DNA from: Psychromonas sp. Urea-02u-13
Lineage (GTDB): Bacteria; Pseudomonadota; Gammaproteobacteria; Enterobacterales; Psychromonadaceae
DNA length: 64,000 nucleotides
Direction: 5' to 3'
NCBI RefSeq assembly: GCF_002835995.1
Contig: NZ_PJBZ01000039.1
Coordinates: 1 to 64,000 of the forward strand
Made by a program: the position numbers and the translations under genes. Under the pieces are notes generated by a model. The model saw nothing but the letters and a program-made list of their open reading frames with translations, had not been told where the DNA came from and ran no database searches. Below, piece by piece: positions 18,622-28,161 of the stretch; the first letter of the stretch is position 1; every line of letters starts with the position of its first letter.

Positions 18622-19554
18622 TTATCCTTCTCCCTTAATATGAGGGTTCTCTTTTATCAATGATTTAAACTGCTCCAATAACGCGATACTTTGCTTATCT
18701 TGTCGGCCATCTTTATGCAGGTAAGCGCCGATGGTCGCTTTGTTAAAGCATTCTTGCATCTGCAGTGGGACGATATCAAAATTTTCAAAGTATGCTTGCA
18801 TATCAACCGGGTAAGGTAAAATAGCATCACTATTTTGTAATAAATCAATTGCGGTTAAAAATGAATTTGTCGTGTAAGTTACTTTTTCTTGCAAGTAATG
18901 GCGTTTCTGAAAAGAGCTAAGCTCAGGGCTTGGTTGTTGCAAATGCGCATAGCGTTTTTTGGAGACACCTAAGTCAACAGAAGGGAAGCGTGCGATATCT
19001 TCATTACTACATACTAACTCCAGCAAAGGGTGGCCTTTCCTAACATAAACTTCTTCGTGGCTACTGAAAAGAGGATAAAAAAGAATATCTTCGTACTGTG
19101 CTAATCCGACTATTTCATGTCCAACAAAAATACTGATCTCATTACTGAGTAATAGATTCATCAGCTGTAGATTGTCCCCAACATCAATGGTGATATTAGT
19201 GTGCGGATAAGCCGTTCTAAAGTCCTGTACGCAGTCACGAAGAAATAGATGCCACCATGCATCACCACAACCTATTTTAAGCTCCGCCTGGTGTCTTAGC
19301 TTGTTTTTCTTAAGCTTGATAAGGGTATTATCGTATAAATGTTGCAATAACTTAGCTTGTTCATAGAGCAGCTCTCCACTGGAGGTAAGCGTAATGCCTT
19401 TGGAGTTACGATTAAACAATTTACTCCCAAGCTTCTCCTCTAATTTTTGCATATTATGGCTTAAGGTCGGTTGGCTTAAACACAGCAGGTTGGCTGCTTG
19501 AGTAATATTTTGTGTCTTGGCCACCTGTGTAAATTGAAGCATTAACTTGAACAT
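18622..19554 (-). CDS. LysR-family transcriptional regulator
   Basis: 310 residues. An N-terminal winged helix-turn-helix (about 1-60, with ITQAANLLCLSQPTLSHNMQKLEEKLG) is followed by a LysR substrate-binding domain (about 90-295). It is convergent with the second glucosidase and upstream of, but not overlapping, the cyclomaltodextrinase operon end. No MalT gene is in the window, so this protein is a candidate local regulator of the alpha-glucan genes. The effector is unknown. Confidence 0.85.
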   Translation of the reverse strand: MFKLMLQFTQVAKTQNITQAANLLCLSQPTLSHNMQKLEEKLGSKLFNRNSKGITLTSSGELLYEQAKLLQHLYDNTLIKLKKNKLRHQAELKIGCGDAWWHLFLRDCVQDFRTAYPHTNITIDVGDNLQLMNLLLSNEISIFVGHEIVGLAQYEDILFYPLFSSHEEVYVRKGHPLLELVCSNEDIARFPSVDLGVSKKRYAHLQQPSPELSSFQKRHYLQEKVTYTTNSFLTAIDLLQNSDAILPYPVDMQAYFENFDIVPLQMQECFNKATIGAYLHKDGRQDKQSIALLEQFKSLIKENPHIKGEG

Positions 19555-19873
19555 AATTGATCTTATTTGTGCAGGGAAAGTTCTATTTTATGTTGCTTAA
19601 GCTTTTATTTCTATACGGGCCTACTGCAAGATTAAGAATCATGAGTCGAAGTGATCATTCATTTTTCTTTCTCATCATTCTTAATAATTTAGTGATCTTG
19701 TATAAAAGATGCCGTGTGAATACCAGTGCTTTATTTATTGAAAAAAACACTGTCACCAACATTTTTGATTAACGCTTAAACAAACAGTTAGATACTTCCT
19801 TGGGAAAATTAATGGCAATGCTTGCGTGAAAGCAAGCTTCTATTTTTTATTAAGACTACACAACTTCTATAAG
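19555..19873. other. Intergenic region, LysR promoter side
   Basis: 319 bp between the LysR start and the end of the cyclomaltodextrinase gene. It must hold the LysR promoter on the minus strand. AGCAAGCTT/AAGCAAGCTT-type sequence near 19818-19840 could form a weak hairpin. No gene is supported. Confidence 0.35.
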
Positions 19874-21712
19874 TTACGGAAGGTTATAGAGTGCAAACCC
19901 GAATGCAGGAAGGGTTAATGTTTCTGCTAATTGACAGGTTTTTTCATTGTAAATATCGATTACCGTACGACCAGAAAGTGCAACCGGAAGCTTCATGATA
20001 GAAGGCTTATCATTGTTATTGATCGCGATAAAAATGTTATCTGCATTATTCTGTTTTTGATAAATAACACTCTTCTGGGTGTTATCCGTTACTAACCATT
20101 CAATTTTATGAGCTCGTAATGCACTATAGGTTTTACGTAACGTAATAATCTTTTTAATGTGTTGTTTCATATTAAGGTCGTGTTTACTTTCATCCCAAAT
20201 CATACATTTTCGATTAAGAGGATCTTCTCCGCCCTCTAAACCAATCTCACCACCGTAATAAATACAGGGAGAGCCTGTTTGAGTAAATTGGAATAAGTAT
20301 GCCAATTTTGCTTTATCTTTGTTTGCTCCACATTGGTCAAGAATACGTGATGTATCATGGCTATCTAATAATAAAAATGAGGCTTCGCTTACATTAATTG
20401 GATAACTAACATTTATCTCGTTCACCGCTGATTTAAATTGCTCTGCATTTAAGGTATCAGTGGCAAAAAAACCGAGAATGGCATCGGTGAGTGGATAGTT
20501 CATTACCGCATCAAACTGATCTCCACCTAACCAGTTCATTGAGTCGTGCCACACTTCACCTAAAATATAGAGTTCAGGTTTAATCGCCTTTAACTCATCG
20601 CGGAAGCGTCGCCAGAAACGTTGATCTACCTCGTTAGCGACATCTAAACGCCAAGCATCAATATCAAAATTACGCACCCAATAGCGTCCTGCCTCGAGTA
20701 GATATTCCATCACTTCAGGGTTTTCAGTATTGAGTTTGGGCATGTTTTTCGCGAAAGCAAAAGCACGATAGTTAAGCATTTCTTTACTATGACTATCTCG
20801 TTTTGATTCATTAATCAGTGGGAACTGCTCAATATAAAACCAATCTACATACTTTGAGTTTTTTCCATTTTTCAGCACATCTTGCCACTGTATTGAGCTG
20901 GCGCCAATATGATTAAAAACAGCATCAAACATGACTTTTATGCCTCGTTTATGCGCTTCGGTAATTAATGTTTTTACTGTTTCTTCATCTCCAAAAGCAG
21001 GGTCTACTTTTAGGTAATCTGTCGTATCATATTTATGATTACTCTCACCTTCAGTAATCGGGGTGAAATAGATACCGGTAATACCGAGATCTTGAATGTA
21101 ATCTAGGTGGTCAATCACACCTTGTATATCGCCACCAAAAAAACTGTTTACTGTTGGATCTTTAGATCCCCAAGGCAAAGCATTTTTAGGGGAAATAGCA
21201 GGGTTACCATTAGCAAAGCGTTCAGGAAATATTTGATACCAGGTCGTATCTTTAACCCAAGATGGCGCATTAAATACATCCGCGGGGTTAATATATGGGA
21301 AGCCGTAAAAATTAGATAACTGCGATAGCAGAGGATCATTATCGCGGTTATCAATCGCTATGATCTGTTTTTCACCCGCGAGTAATAGTTCGTTATCTTC
21401 ACTTTCAAGAATAAAGGCATAACGAGCGCGATAGAATTGCGGACGAGCTTCGCAGAACCAATAATCAAATAGTTCAGTTTCACACTCTTTTTCCATCACC
21501 ATATTTTCAGCCCCTATCCAACCGTCGGCGTTTCCTGCATTTAGATTTCCGCCACCGCCTCCTTTCGACCAATCGAAGGGGTCTCCAATACGAAGTGTGA
21601 CATTATCTACCTCTCCTTTTGCACTGCGAATACGCAGGTGAAGCGTTTCCTTATCGTATGCGTAAGAGTAACTAGAATGGGACCTGTGGTAGATAGCTGC
21701 TTTTGTAATCAT
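19874..21712 (-). CDS. Cyclomaltodextrinase / neopullulanase-type GH13 enzyme
   Basis: 612 residues, no signal peptide, so cytoplasmic. An N-terminal beta-sandwich (about 1-125) precedes the GH13 barrel, as in the GH13_20 group of cyclomaltodextrinases, neopullulanases and maltogenic amylases. The barrel begins near WYQIFPERFANG. Catalytic residues: nucleophile D357 (AWRLDVANEVD), acid E386 (GEVWHD) and D453 (LLDSHDTSR). The MNYPL sequence after the acid is typical of the group. It would cut short or cyclic maltodextrins after import. It is the last gene of the mal minus-strand operon, 50 bp behind the debranching enzyme. Confidence 0.88.
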   Translation of the reverse strand: MITKAAIYHRSHSSYSYAYDKETLHLRIRSAKGEVDNVTLRIGDPFDWSKGGGGGNLNAGNADGWIGAENMVMEKECETELFDYWFCEARPQFYRARYAFILESEDNELLLAGEKQIIAIDNRDNDPLLSQLSNFYGFPYINPADVFNAPSWVKDTTWYQIFPERFANGNPAISPKNALPWGSKDPTVNSFFGGDIQGVIDHLDYIQDLGITGIYFTPITEGESNHKYDTTDYLKVDPAFGDEETVKTLITEAHKRGIKVMFDAVFNHIGASSIQWQDVLKNGKNSKYVDWFYIEQFPLINESKRDSHSKEMLNYRAFAFAKNMPKLNTENPEVMEYLLEAGRYWVRNFDIDAWRLDVANEVDQRFWRRFRDELKAIKPELYILGEVWHDSMNWLGGDQFDAVMNYPLTDAILGFFATDTLNAEQFKSAVNEINVSYPINVSEASFLLLDSHDTSRILDQCGANKDKAKLAYLFQFTQTGSPCIYYGGEIGLEGGEDPLNRKCMIWDESKHDLNMKQHIKKIITLRKTYSALRAHKIEWLVTDNTQKSVIYQKQNNADNIFIAINNNDKPSIMKLPVALSGRTVIDIYNEKTCQLAETLTLPAFGFALYNLP

Positions 21713-21762
21713 TTGTAATACCTTAATACTTTGTTAATTATTTCAATTATTGGTGGCACATA

Positions 21763-23736
21763 TTATTGTGTAATATTTTCTTCGTAATACTTCAGCACGC
21801 GTAAGACTTCACTAACACTCCAAGCTTGAGCAAAACATCCACGAGACTGATTCGGATTGTAACCATCATGGATTTCCGCCAGTTGCCCAATACAACCTTC
21901 ATAAAGTGCCCCTTGGTTATGCTCAATAAATTGTTCGACAATATGCATGAGTGTTTTATCGTTTGAAAAGTGACGTAAAATTCCCATTAAAAATTGTCCT
22001 ATCATAAAGCCCCACACCGTACCTTGGTGGTAGGCCATATCACGCTCAAAATGCGAACCTGTATGTGTGCCTTTAAACTCTGTATCACTCATGGCAAGCG
22101 AACGTAAACCCAATGGTGTATAAAGATGCTGATAGATATTAAGAATTACCGAACGCGCTCTTTGTGGGCTTAAAATAGGAAAAGGAAGGCCAACTGCGTA
22201 GGCTTGGTTCGGACGTATTTGTTGATTCACTTCACCGTCTTTAAACCAGTCATTGAGGTAACCGGCGGGGTTATAAAATTGATCGTTAAAACTGTTTTTT
22301 ACGCGCTCTGCCAAGGCCGGTAATTCGGGCATCGACTTACCAAGTGCGTAATTAAAGTGGTCTAAAATAGATAGAGTGTTATACCAAAGCGCATTGATTT
22401 CTACCGCACAGCCATGTCTTGGTGTAGGTAAAGTATCAGCGTACCGAACATCCATCCATGTCAGCTGATCAAAGCCACTGCCACCACTAATTAAGCCACT
22501 TTCTAGCATCTTAATATCGAAATCAGTGCCATTTCGATAATGTTGATAAATACTCACCATACAGTCGTAAGCTTCATCACGAATAAAATCGAGATCGCCA
22601 CTTACTTGGTAATATTCGTAAAGACTGACAACTAAAAGAAGTGCTGCATCTATCGTATTATAAAGAGGGGCTACGCCGGCTTCGGGAAATAGGTTAGGAA
22701 TAATGCCACGACGCTCATAACGGATAAAAGTACGGAATATTTGTTTGGCATCGGCAAACTGATTGGTGGATAAATTACATCCCCAAAGTGCGATCATGGT
22801 GTCGCGTCCCCAATCTGCAAAGAAGGGGTAACCCGCAATAATTGATTTAGACTCGGTCGAGTCGCGTGTAACAACAAATTGTTCGCTAGCGCGTACCAAC
22901 TGTTGAGCAAATGGACTTTTTAAACCTGCTTGCAGAATATACTGCTGTTGACGCTGGACCTCTTCATCGATCATTGATTCAATATTCTGTGCAGGTAACT
23001 GTTTGCCTCGCGCCTCTTCTGCTTCAAAGATAATATAAAAATGTTCTTCTGCTTGCTGGCCATCAAACTTAACCGTGTGTAATGCCATTTGTGCATCGGT
23101 GGCCGTGCGATCATCGCGGGCATCATAAGCGAAGTACAGCCCAGGTTCGTAACGCTTGGTTTCAAAGGCATGGTCTACACCATTATGGCGATAGGCGAGA
23201 GATTGCCCATTACTGTTAATTAAACCTTCTTTATGATTAAAGCCTTGCTCTTTTGAAAGGCTTTCACCTTTAGCGCAGAAGTGATATTTCGGAGTAACAT
23301 CAAGCGTGAAGGACTGTTTTAAGGGGTTAAATATTCGGTACTCTACGGCCATACGGTTCAAACCCTGCACCATGACTAGTGTTTTAGTTATCTCAATACC
23401 TTGTATTCTATAGGTAAATTTAGGTAAGTAAGTTTGGCTAAAGTTGTCAAATAACAGTGTTGCATCGATACTATCAAAAGGATTTACGTTCGCTTGTGAA
23501 GAAAGTGCATAACATTGCCCATCGGATAAAATAATACGGTCGTCCAAATGACGGACGAAACAAAAACGGTTATTGGGCGCAACAAGACTACCCATAAAAA
23601 GTGCATGATCATTTCGGCTACAAGAGCCCGCAAGGGTCAATGAAGAGTAACCGCCGAGTCCGTTGGTTAAGAGATAGTTAGATTCTTCAAGGCGATTCAT
23701 GTCGCGGAAATTTGCTTTGGAAAGAGAAATTTTCAT
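21763..23736 (-). CDS. Amylo-alpha-1,6-glucosidase, GDE C-terminal type
   Basis: 657 residues. The N-terminal part begins with LTNGLGGYSSLTLAGSCSRNDHALFM, characteristic of bacterial and archaeal glycogen-debranching enzymes with a GDE_N and GDE_C domain. The (alpha/alpha)6 domain carries FFADWGRDTMIALWG around D308-D312, then IPNLFPEAGVAPLYNTIDAAL and the GSGFDQLTWMD segment. This family removes alpha-1,6-linked glucose from branched dextrins (GH133-like). No signal peptide, so cytoplasmic. It complements the surface pullulanase by debranching imported dextrins. It is co-directional with the mal transport genes. Confidence 0.88.
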   Translation of the reverse strand: MKISLSKANFRDMNRLEESNYLLTNGLGGYSSLTLAGSCSRNDHALFMGSLVAPNNRFCFVRHLDDRIILSDGQCYALSSQANVNPFDSIDATLLFDNFSQTYLPKFTYRIQGIEITKTLVMVQGLNRMAVEYRIFNPLKQSFTLDVTPKYHFCAKGESLSKEQGFNHKEGLINSNGQSLAYRHNGVDHAFETKRYEPGLYFAYDARDDRTATDAQMALHTVKFDGQQAEEHFYIIFEAEEARGKQLPAQNIESMIDEEVQRQQQYILQAGLKSPFAQQLVRASEQFVVTRDSTESKSIIAGYPFFADWGRDTMIALWGCNLSTNQFADAKQIFRTFIRYERRGIIPNLFPEAGVAPLYNTIDAALLLVVSLYEYYQVSGDLDFIRDEAYDCMVSIYQHYRNGTDFDIKMLESGLISGGSGFDQLTWMDVRYADTLPTPRHGCAVEINALWYNTLSILDHFNYALGKSMPELPALAERVKNSFNDQFYNPAGYLNDWFKDGEVNQQIRPNQAYAVGLPFPILSPQRARSVILNIYQHLYTPLGLRSLAMSDTEFKGTHTGSHFERDMAYHQGTVWGFMIGQFLMGILRHFSNDKTLMHIVEQFIEHNQGALYEGCIGQLAEIHDGYNPNQSRGCFAQAWSVSEVLRVLKYYEENITQ

Positions 23737-23834
23737 ATAAACCTTATATTTTGTTAAATGTTATCCAGTTATTCCTGATTCTTTCTATCAAAGATAAAAA
23801 TCAGGAATTTCAAAATAGGCAGGAGGATCTTGTT

Positions 23835-24458
23835 CTAACGTTTAATTTCGTTATAAACGAGTAATAATTTTTGTACTTCACCCTGAGTAAAATCAAGGTT
23901 TTTACTCTCTTCGTATCCCCATAGAGGTTCAACAAGCACAGAGTCTTTTAGTGGTGAGACCTTAATGGCGACAATTCGATCTTGATTTTTATCGGAGATA
24001 AAAAATAGGTAGGGTTGAGGTGTGCCAAGTAATGCGCTGTAAAGAGAAGAGGGGGTGTAAACGGCATTGACTGCTTTAACGTCTTCGCTGTTATAAAATT
24101 TTTGAGCTTGGGCTAAAACTGGCAGTGCCATTTCTTGAAGTTGTTCATAGCTACTCTCAACATGAAATGTGCCACAGTTAGTCGGGATCTGCTCACGTAG
24201 CAATTTATATTGTGCTGAAATATCTTCTAATGGTAGTTGTCGATAATCTTTCTCAAAAACATCTGCGCTTAGAAAAAGAGAATCATTATTAACACACTGC
24301 TTGAATGCCAGCTGCTGATCAATAAATGCAGCGTGTTCAAATTGTGGCTTTGGTAGATTGCCAGAAACAATAATAAATCCGACAATAAATATGATCACAG
24401 CCACGGCGATATGAAACATGTAGTCGTGAATACGTTGGAGTTGTCCGCGAAAAATCAA
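23835..24458 (-). CDS. Single-span membrane protein of unknown function in the mal operon
   Basis: 207 residues. One membrane segment at about 13-33 (FHIAVAVIIFIVGFIIVSG) follows a short basic N-terminus, so the bulk should be periplasmic. The exported part has two Cys (KQCVNND and PTNCGTF) that could form a disulfide. It lies between malK and the debranching enzyme in the same direction, so it is probably co-expressed with maltodextrin uptake. I do not recognise a family. A helper of the transporter or a maltodextrin sensor are both possible. Confidence 0.7.
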   Translation of the reverse strand: MIFRGQLQRIHDYMFHIAVAVIIFIVGFIIVSGNLPKPQFEHAAFIDQQLAFKQCVNNDSLFLSADVFEKDYRQLPLEDISAQYKLLREQIPTNCGTFHVESSYEQLQEMALPVLAQAQKFYNSEDVKAVNAVYTPSSLYSALLGTPQPYLFFISDKNQDRIVAIKVSPLKDSVLVEPLWGYEESKNLDFTQGEVQKLLLVYNEIKR

Positions 24459-24550
24459 ACTGGTATTCCTTTTGATAAAAAAGTTGGGCTAGTGCTAGAG
24501 CTGTTATAGATTATTGCAAGTCAATCTTTGAAAGCGTTCTTAGAATAAAC

Positions 24551-24586
24551 CTGGTGATTAGGGTGAACTCTTTTCCCAATCACCAG
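24551..24586 (-). terminator. Hairpin after malK
   Basis: CTGGTGAT / ATCACCAG stem, extended by GGG / CCC across a two-base bulge, just downstream of the malK stop. On the minus strand it is followed by only a weak T-rich stretch. It may act as a partial terminator or an mRNA-stabilising hairpin between the transporter and enzyme genes. Confidence 0.55.
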
Positions 24587-24602
24587 AAGTAATGAATGAA
24601 AC

Positions 24603-25730
24603 TTACTTCGCTGCTTTCACATTAAACTTTATCGATTCTTCTGTTTCAGAATCAAAAAAGTGAAGCTTAGTATTGTCGATGACTAATGTGATTTTCTCAT
24701 CAATCTCGACTTCACGTTCACCGGTGCCTAAGGTGCCGACGAACATGTTCATTGGTGCAGCATCAAAAAATACATTGACGCTATCACCAAGGTACTCGAC
24801 GTTCTTAGCCGTGGTTTCAAAACAAGAATCAGGGAACGCTTGTTCATATTTTTTACCTGAGCGGATCGAACTAGAACGTGCGCCTAAGAAAATTAATTTC
24901 CCGTCGTAGCCAGCACCATCGAGAATGATACGGTCAGAATCACATACCAAGATAGTGAATGCTGGGCAACTAAATTGACCATCTTTATATGTTCCTTCAA
25001 TCAGGTTCATAGATGGCATACCAATAAAAGTGGCAACAAAACAGTTTTTAGGGTTAGTAAAAAGTTCTTTGGGGCTACCAATTTGCTGTACTTCCCCCAT
25101 GGACATCAAAACGATACGGTCAGCCATGGTCATCGCTTCAACTTGGTCATGGGTTACATAAACAGTGATAGCGCCCTTTGCACGATGCATGCGCGATATT
25201 TCGGTTCGTGTTGTAGTACGTAGTTTTGCGTCTAAGTTACTTAATGGTTCATCCATTAAGTACAATTTAGGTGTACGTACCATTGCACGGCCTAATGCAA
25301 CACGTTGACGTTGACCACCAGAAAGTTCTTTAGGTTTGCGTTCAAGGTATTGAGTTAGAAACAGATCTTTAGATATTGCATCAACCTGTTTCTTGGTTGT
25401 CTGGGCCGGATAATTACGCAGTTTTAAACCATAACCAATATTTTCACGTACCGACATATGTGGGTAAAGCGCATAGCTTTGGAAAACCATGGCAATGTCT
25501 CGATCTTTTGAACTGACATTGTTAACCACTTCTCCGTCTAGAATGAATTCACCCTCGGTAATATCTTCTAATCCTGCGATCATACGAAGCGTCGTTGACT
25601 TGCCACAGCCAGATGGCCCAACAAGTACGATAAATTCGCCTTCTTCAATGTCGAGATTGAAATCTTGTACAGAACAGTGGTCTGCATTAGGGTATTTTTT
25701 ATTAATGTTTCTTAAAGAAATTTTACTCAT
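24603..25730 (-). CDS. malK: Maltodextrin ABC transporter ATPase
   Basis: 375 residues. Walker A GPSGCGKST at 38-46, Q-loop Q83, signature LSGGQ at 135-139 and Walker B ending in D159-E160 are all intact. A C-terminal MalK-type regulatory/TOBE region follows (about 235-365). It energises uptake by the MalFG pair. The stop of malG and the start of malK meet at 25730, so translation is coupled. Whether its C-terminal domain still binds a MalT-like regulator is uncertain because no malT is seen. Confidence 0.92.
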   Translation of the reverse strand: MSKISLRNINKKYPNADHCSVQDFNLDIEEGEFIVLVGPSGCGKSTTLRMIAGLEDITEGEFILDGEVVNNVSSKDRDIAMVFQSYALYPHMSVRENIGYGLKLRNYPAQTTKKQVDAISKDLFLTQYLERKPKELSGGQRQRVALGRAMVRTPKLYLMDEPLSNLDAKLRTTTRTEISRMHRAKGAITVYVTHDQVEAMTMADRIVLMSMGEVQQIGSPKELFTNPKNCFVATFIGMPSMNLIEGTYKDGQFSCPAFTILVCDSDRIILDGAGYDGKLIFLGARSSSIRSGKKYEQAFPDSCFETTAKNVEYLGDSVNVFFDAAPMNMFVGTLGTGEREVEIDEKITLVIDNTKLHFFDSETEESIKFNVKAAK

Positions 25731-26617
25731 TAGCCTTTTACTCCGCCTGACGTTAAGCCGCCAACAATATAATCTTGAAATTTATAGAAAACTAAAACAG
25801 GGGGGATTGCTGCTAACACTGCACCCGCTGCAAATACGTTATAATTTGAATCTTTGATATCGTTAATTAACCCCATTAAACCCACTGCCAGGGTTTTTGA
25901 ATCACTACTCATGCTTGCGATAAGGAATTTTGGCATGATGATGTCGCCGATAGGGCCTAAGAAACAGAAGATGGCAATAACCACAATCATCGGTTTCACA
26001 AGTGGCAATAGTATCTCTGTAAAGATTTGCAGTTGAGTTGCACCATCAATCTTCGCCGATTCATCCAAATCACGTGGAATCGAGTCATAATAGCCCTTCA
26101 TTAACAGGGTATTCATGGTGGTGCCACCCGCGGTGTAGATAAGCATCATAAAGATGTAGGTGTATAGCGTTGCATTCTCTGAGCTGTATATGCCGATCGA
26201 ACTAGCCATCGCATAAAGCGCAATCAAGCCACTGCCTGATGGTACAATTTGAATCAGCAATAATGACATTAACGCCGTTTTACGTGACTGATAACGGTAA
26301 CGCGAGTAAACAAAGCCCGATATCACCACAATAATCGTTGAAAGTATCATAGTGACGATCGAAAGAAGGAAGGTATTAAAGTACCAACTGCCGTACGCTG
26401 TGTTAGCAAATAATTGTTTGAAATTATCTGTCCAACTAAAATTCTCCGGGAAGAATGAAGTTGAATAGAGTGAATTACTGACATTAAAGGCACTCATGAT
26501 GGTGATTAATATCGGATAAATAATCACGATCGCCATCGCAATAAGAAATACGTAACTCATAATGGTGCCCATGTTACGGGCAATAAAATTACGATTTAAG
26601 GATTTTGTTTTACTCAT
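25730..26617 (-). CDS. malG: Maltodextrin ABC transporter permease, MalG type
   Basis: 295 residues with six predicted membrane helices. The ATPase-coupling EAA loop is visible near residue 195 (DLDESAKIDGATQLQIF...LPLVKP). It pairs with the MalF-type permease, whose stop overlaps this start at 26617. The C-terminal GLTSGGVKG end is typical of MalG proteins. Confidence 0.92.
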   Translation of the reverse strand: MSKTKSLNRNFIARNMGTIMSYVFLIAMAIVIIYPILITIMSAFNVSNSLYSTSFFPENFSWTDNFKQLFANTAYGSWYFNTFLLSIVTMILSTIIVVISGFVYSRYRYQSRKTALMSLLLIQIVPSGSGLIALYAMASSIGIYSSENATLYTYIFMMLIYTAGGTTMNTLLMKGYYDSIPRDLDESAKIDGATQLQIFTEILLPLVKPMIVVIAIFCFLGPIGDIIMPKFLIASMSSDSKTLAVGLMGLINDIKDSNYNVFAAGAVLAAIPPVLVFYKFQDYIVGGLTSGGVKG

Positions 26618-27915
26618 TACATGACCTCCTCATTTTTAAACGCACCTGCTTTAAGCCACGTATAAAGCACTATTGCACCTACGAAGGTACTCGCGATTAA
26701 GGTATAAACAGCGGCTTCGTTATACTTGGCATCCATCATCAAACGGAAACCCAGTGAAGAGATAGTATCCAGTGGTTTATACACTGCACCCACCGTTTGT
26801 ACCGTGGCTTCACCTAACATATAAACAATGGTGACGTTGTTAAAGTTAAAGGTAAACTGGGTGATAAACACAGGGGCGACACTGATTAGTATCAATGGCA
26901 AGGTAATATCAAAGAAATTAGTCCACGCATTGCCACCATCAATACTGCTCGCTTCATAGAGATCATCAGGAATTGTTTGTAATACACCTGTCACTAAAAT
27001 AAACACATAAGGGAAACCGAGCCATGCTTGGATGAGGATGATGGTTATCTTGGCATAGTCGGCATTAAGGAAGAAACCTATTGCTGTTGATACATCATAT
27101 TCATTGCCCGTAAAGAAAGGGATAACCATGGTATTCATTCCACCTACTTTTGAGAAAAAGAGTTGGAATACTAAGATGGTTAAAAATGCAGGCACCGCCC
27201 AAGGTAAAATATAAACAGTGCGGAAAAACTTTTTCCCTCTGATATTTTTATTGTTTGCAACAACAGCTAGCACGGTACCTAATACAATTGTTAGGACTGA
27301 AGCACAGAAAGTCCATGTCATCGTCCAGGTTAAAGTATCCCAGAATCCAGAGGCTAATCGTTCATTAGTAAATAGGCGTTCAAAGTTAGAGAAGCCTTTC
27401 CACTCAAGTAAAAATGCGGGTGGTAGTATTGGACGTTTGTAGTTGGTAAACGCAACCGCTATTGACACAATCGCGGGCAAGAAAGAGAAGGCGAAGAGTA
27501 AAATAAATTTTGGTGCGGTAATAATATTAGGCACTATTTCGTGAGATAACCCACGGACTTTTTCGGTAAAGGTAATCGCAAAACCATTAATATCTATTTG
27601 ACGTTTTACATCTTTGGCATCACGTGCAAAGCCATAGTGTAATGCGACAAATACTAATAGCATTATGGCACCGAGGGTTGAACCCACCATGATAAGAAAG
27701 GAGTCATCAACAAAGCGCTCCAAGCCAATAGTAATTTTTCCATTCGCTTGTTCGACTGCTAATAATCGGAAATTGGGCAGTATAAATTGGAAGTAAACTA
27801 GAATCTCTAAAGCGAGTAATGAGAACCCAAAGAGGGTTTCTCGCACACGACGCAGTAGCATATGGCCACTGCCGGGTATCACCATAGAAAGCCAGAAAAT
27901 AAAACGTTGACTCAT
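26617..27915 (-). CDS. malF: Maltodextrin ABC transporter permease, MalF type
   Basis: 432 residues. The N-terminal part (about 1-130) adds two or three hydrophobic segments before the six-helix core, as in MalF proteins with an extra N-terminal domain. The EAA loop is near residue 335 (DDLYEASSIDGGNAWTNFF...LPL). A long periplasmic loop lies between helices near VFQLFFSKVGGMNTMVIPFF. It forms the channel with MalG. A 246-bp gap with a hairpin separates it from malE. Confidence 0.92.
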   Translation of the reverse strand: MSQRFIFWLSMVIPGSGHMLLRRVRETLFGFSLLALEILVYFQFILPNFRLLAVEQANGKITIGLERFVDDSFLIMVGSTLGAIMLLVFVALHYGFARDAKDVKRQIDINGFAITFTEKVRGLSHEIVPNIITAPKFILLFAFSFLPAIVSIAVAFTNYKRPILPPAFLLEWKGFSNFERLFTNERLASGFWDTLTWTMTWTFCASVLTIVLGTVLAVVANNKNIRGKKFFRTVYILPWAVPAFLTILVFQLFFSKVGGMNTMVIPFFTGNEYDVSTAIGFFLNADYAKITIILIQAWLGFPYVFILVTGVLQTIPDDLYEASSIDGGNAWTNFFDITLPLILISVAPVFITQFTFNFNNVTIVYMLGEATVQTVGAVYKPLDTISSLGFRLMMDAKYNEAAVYTLIASTFVGAIVLYTWLKAGAFKNEEVM

Positions 27916-28130
27916 TTGTAACCTACTTTTAATGAATTATTATAAATTTTTGTTTAAGAAGGGATTTTGTTTTATTTTTTACACGATGGCCTGATTATTT
28001 GGACATCGTGTAATTAACATAAAAAGAATAAGGATTGGCTTCAAAATTACTTGATCTTTTGTTTTCAAAATAACCAGTCAGTTAAGGTTTTTTGAAAATA
28101 ATTTAGTGCAAGTTATTTTGTAACGATTCC

Positions 28131-28154
28131 TAAGCGCAGTAATGGCAGCGCTTA
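28131..28154 (-). other. Hairpin in the malE-malF gap
   Basis: TAAGCGC / GCGCTTA stem around a 10-nt loop, beginning 8 bp past the malE stop codon. No T-run follows. In E. coli the malE-malF gap also holds a hairpin element that protects malE mRNA and lowers malF expression; a similar role here is inferred. Confidence 0.5.
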
Positions 28155-28161
28155 TTTCAGG

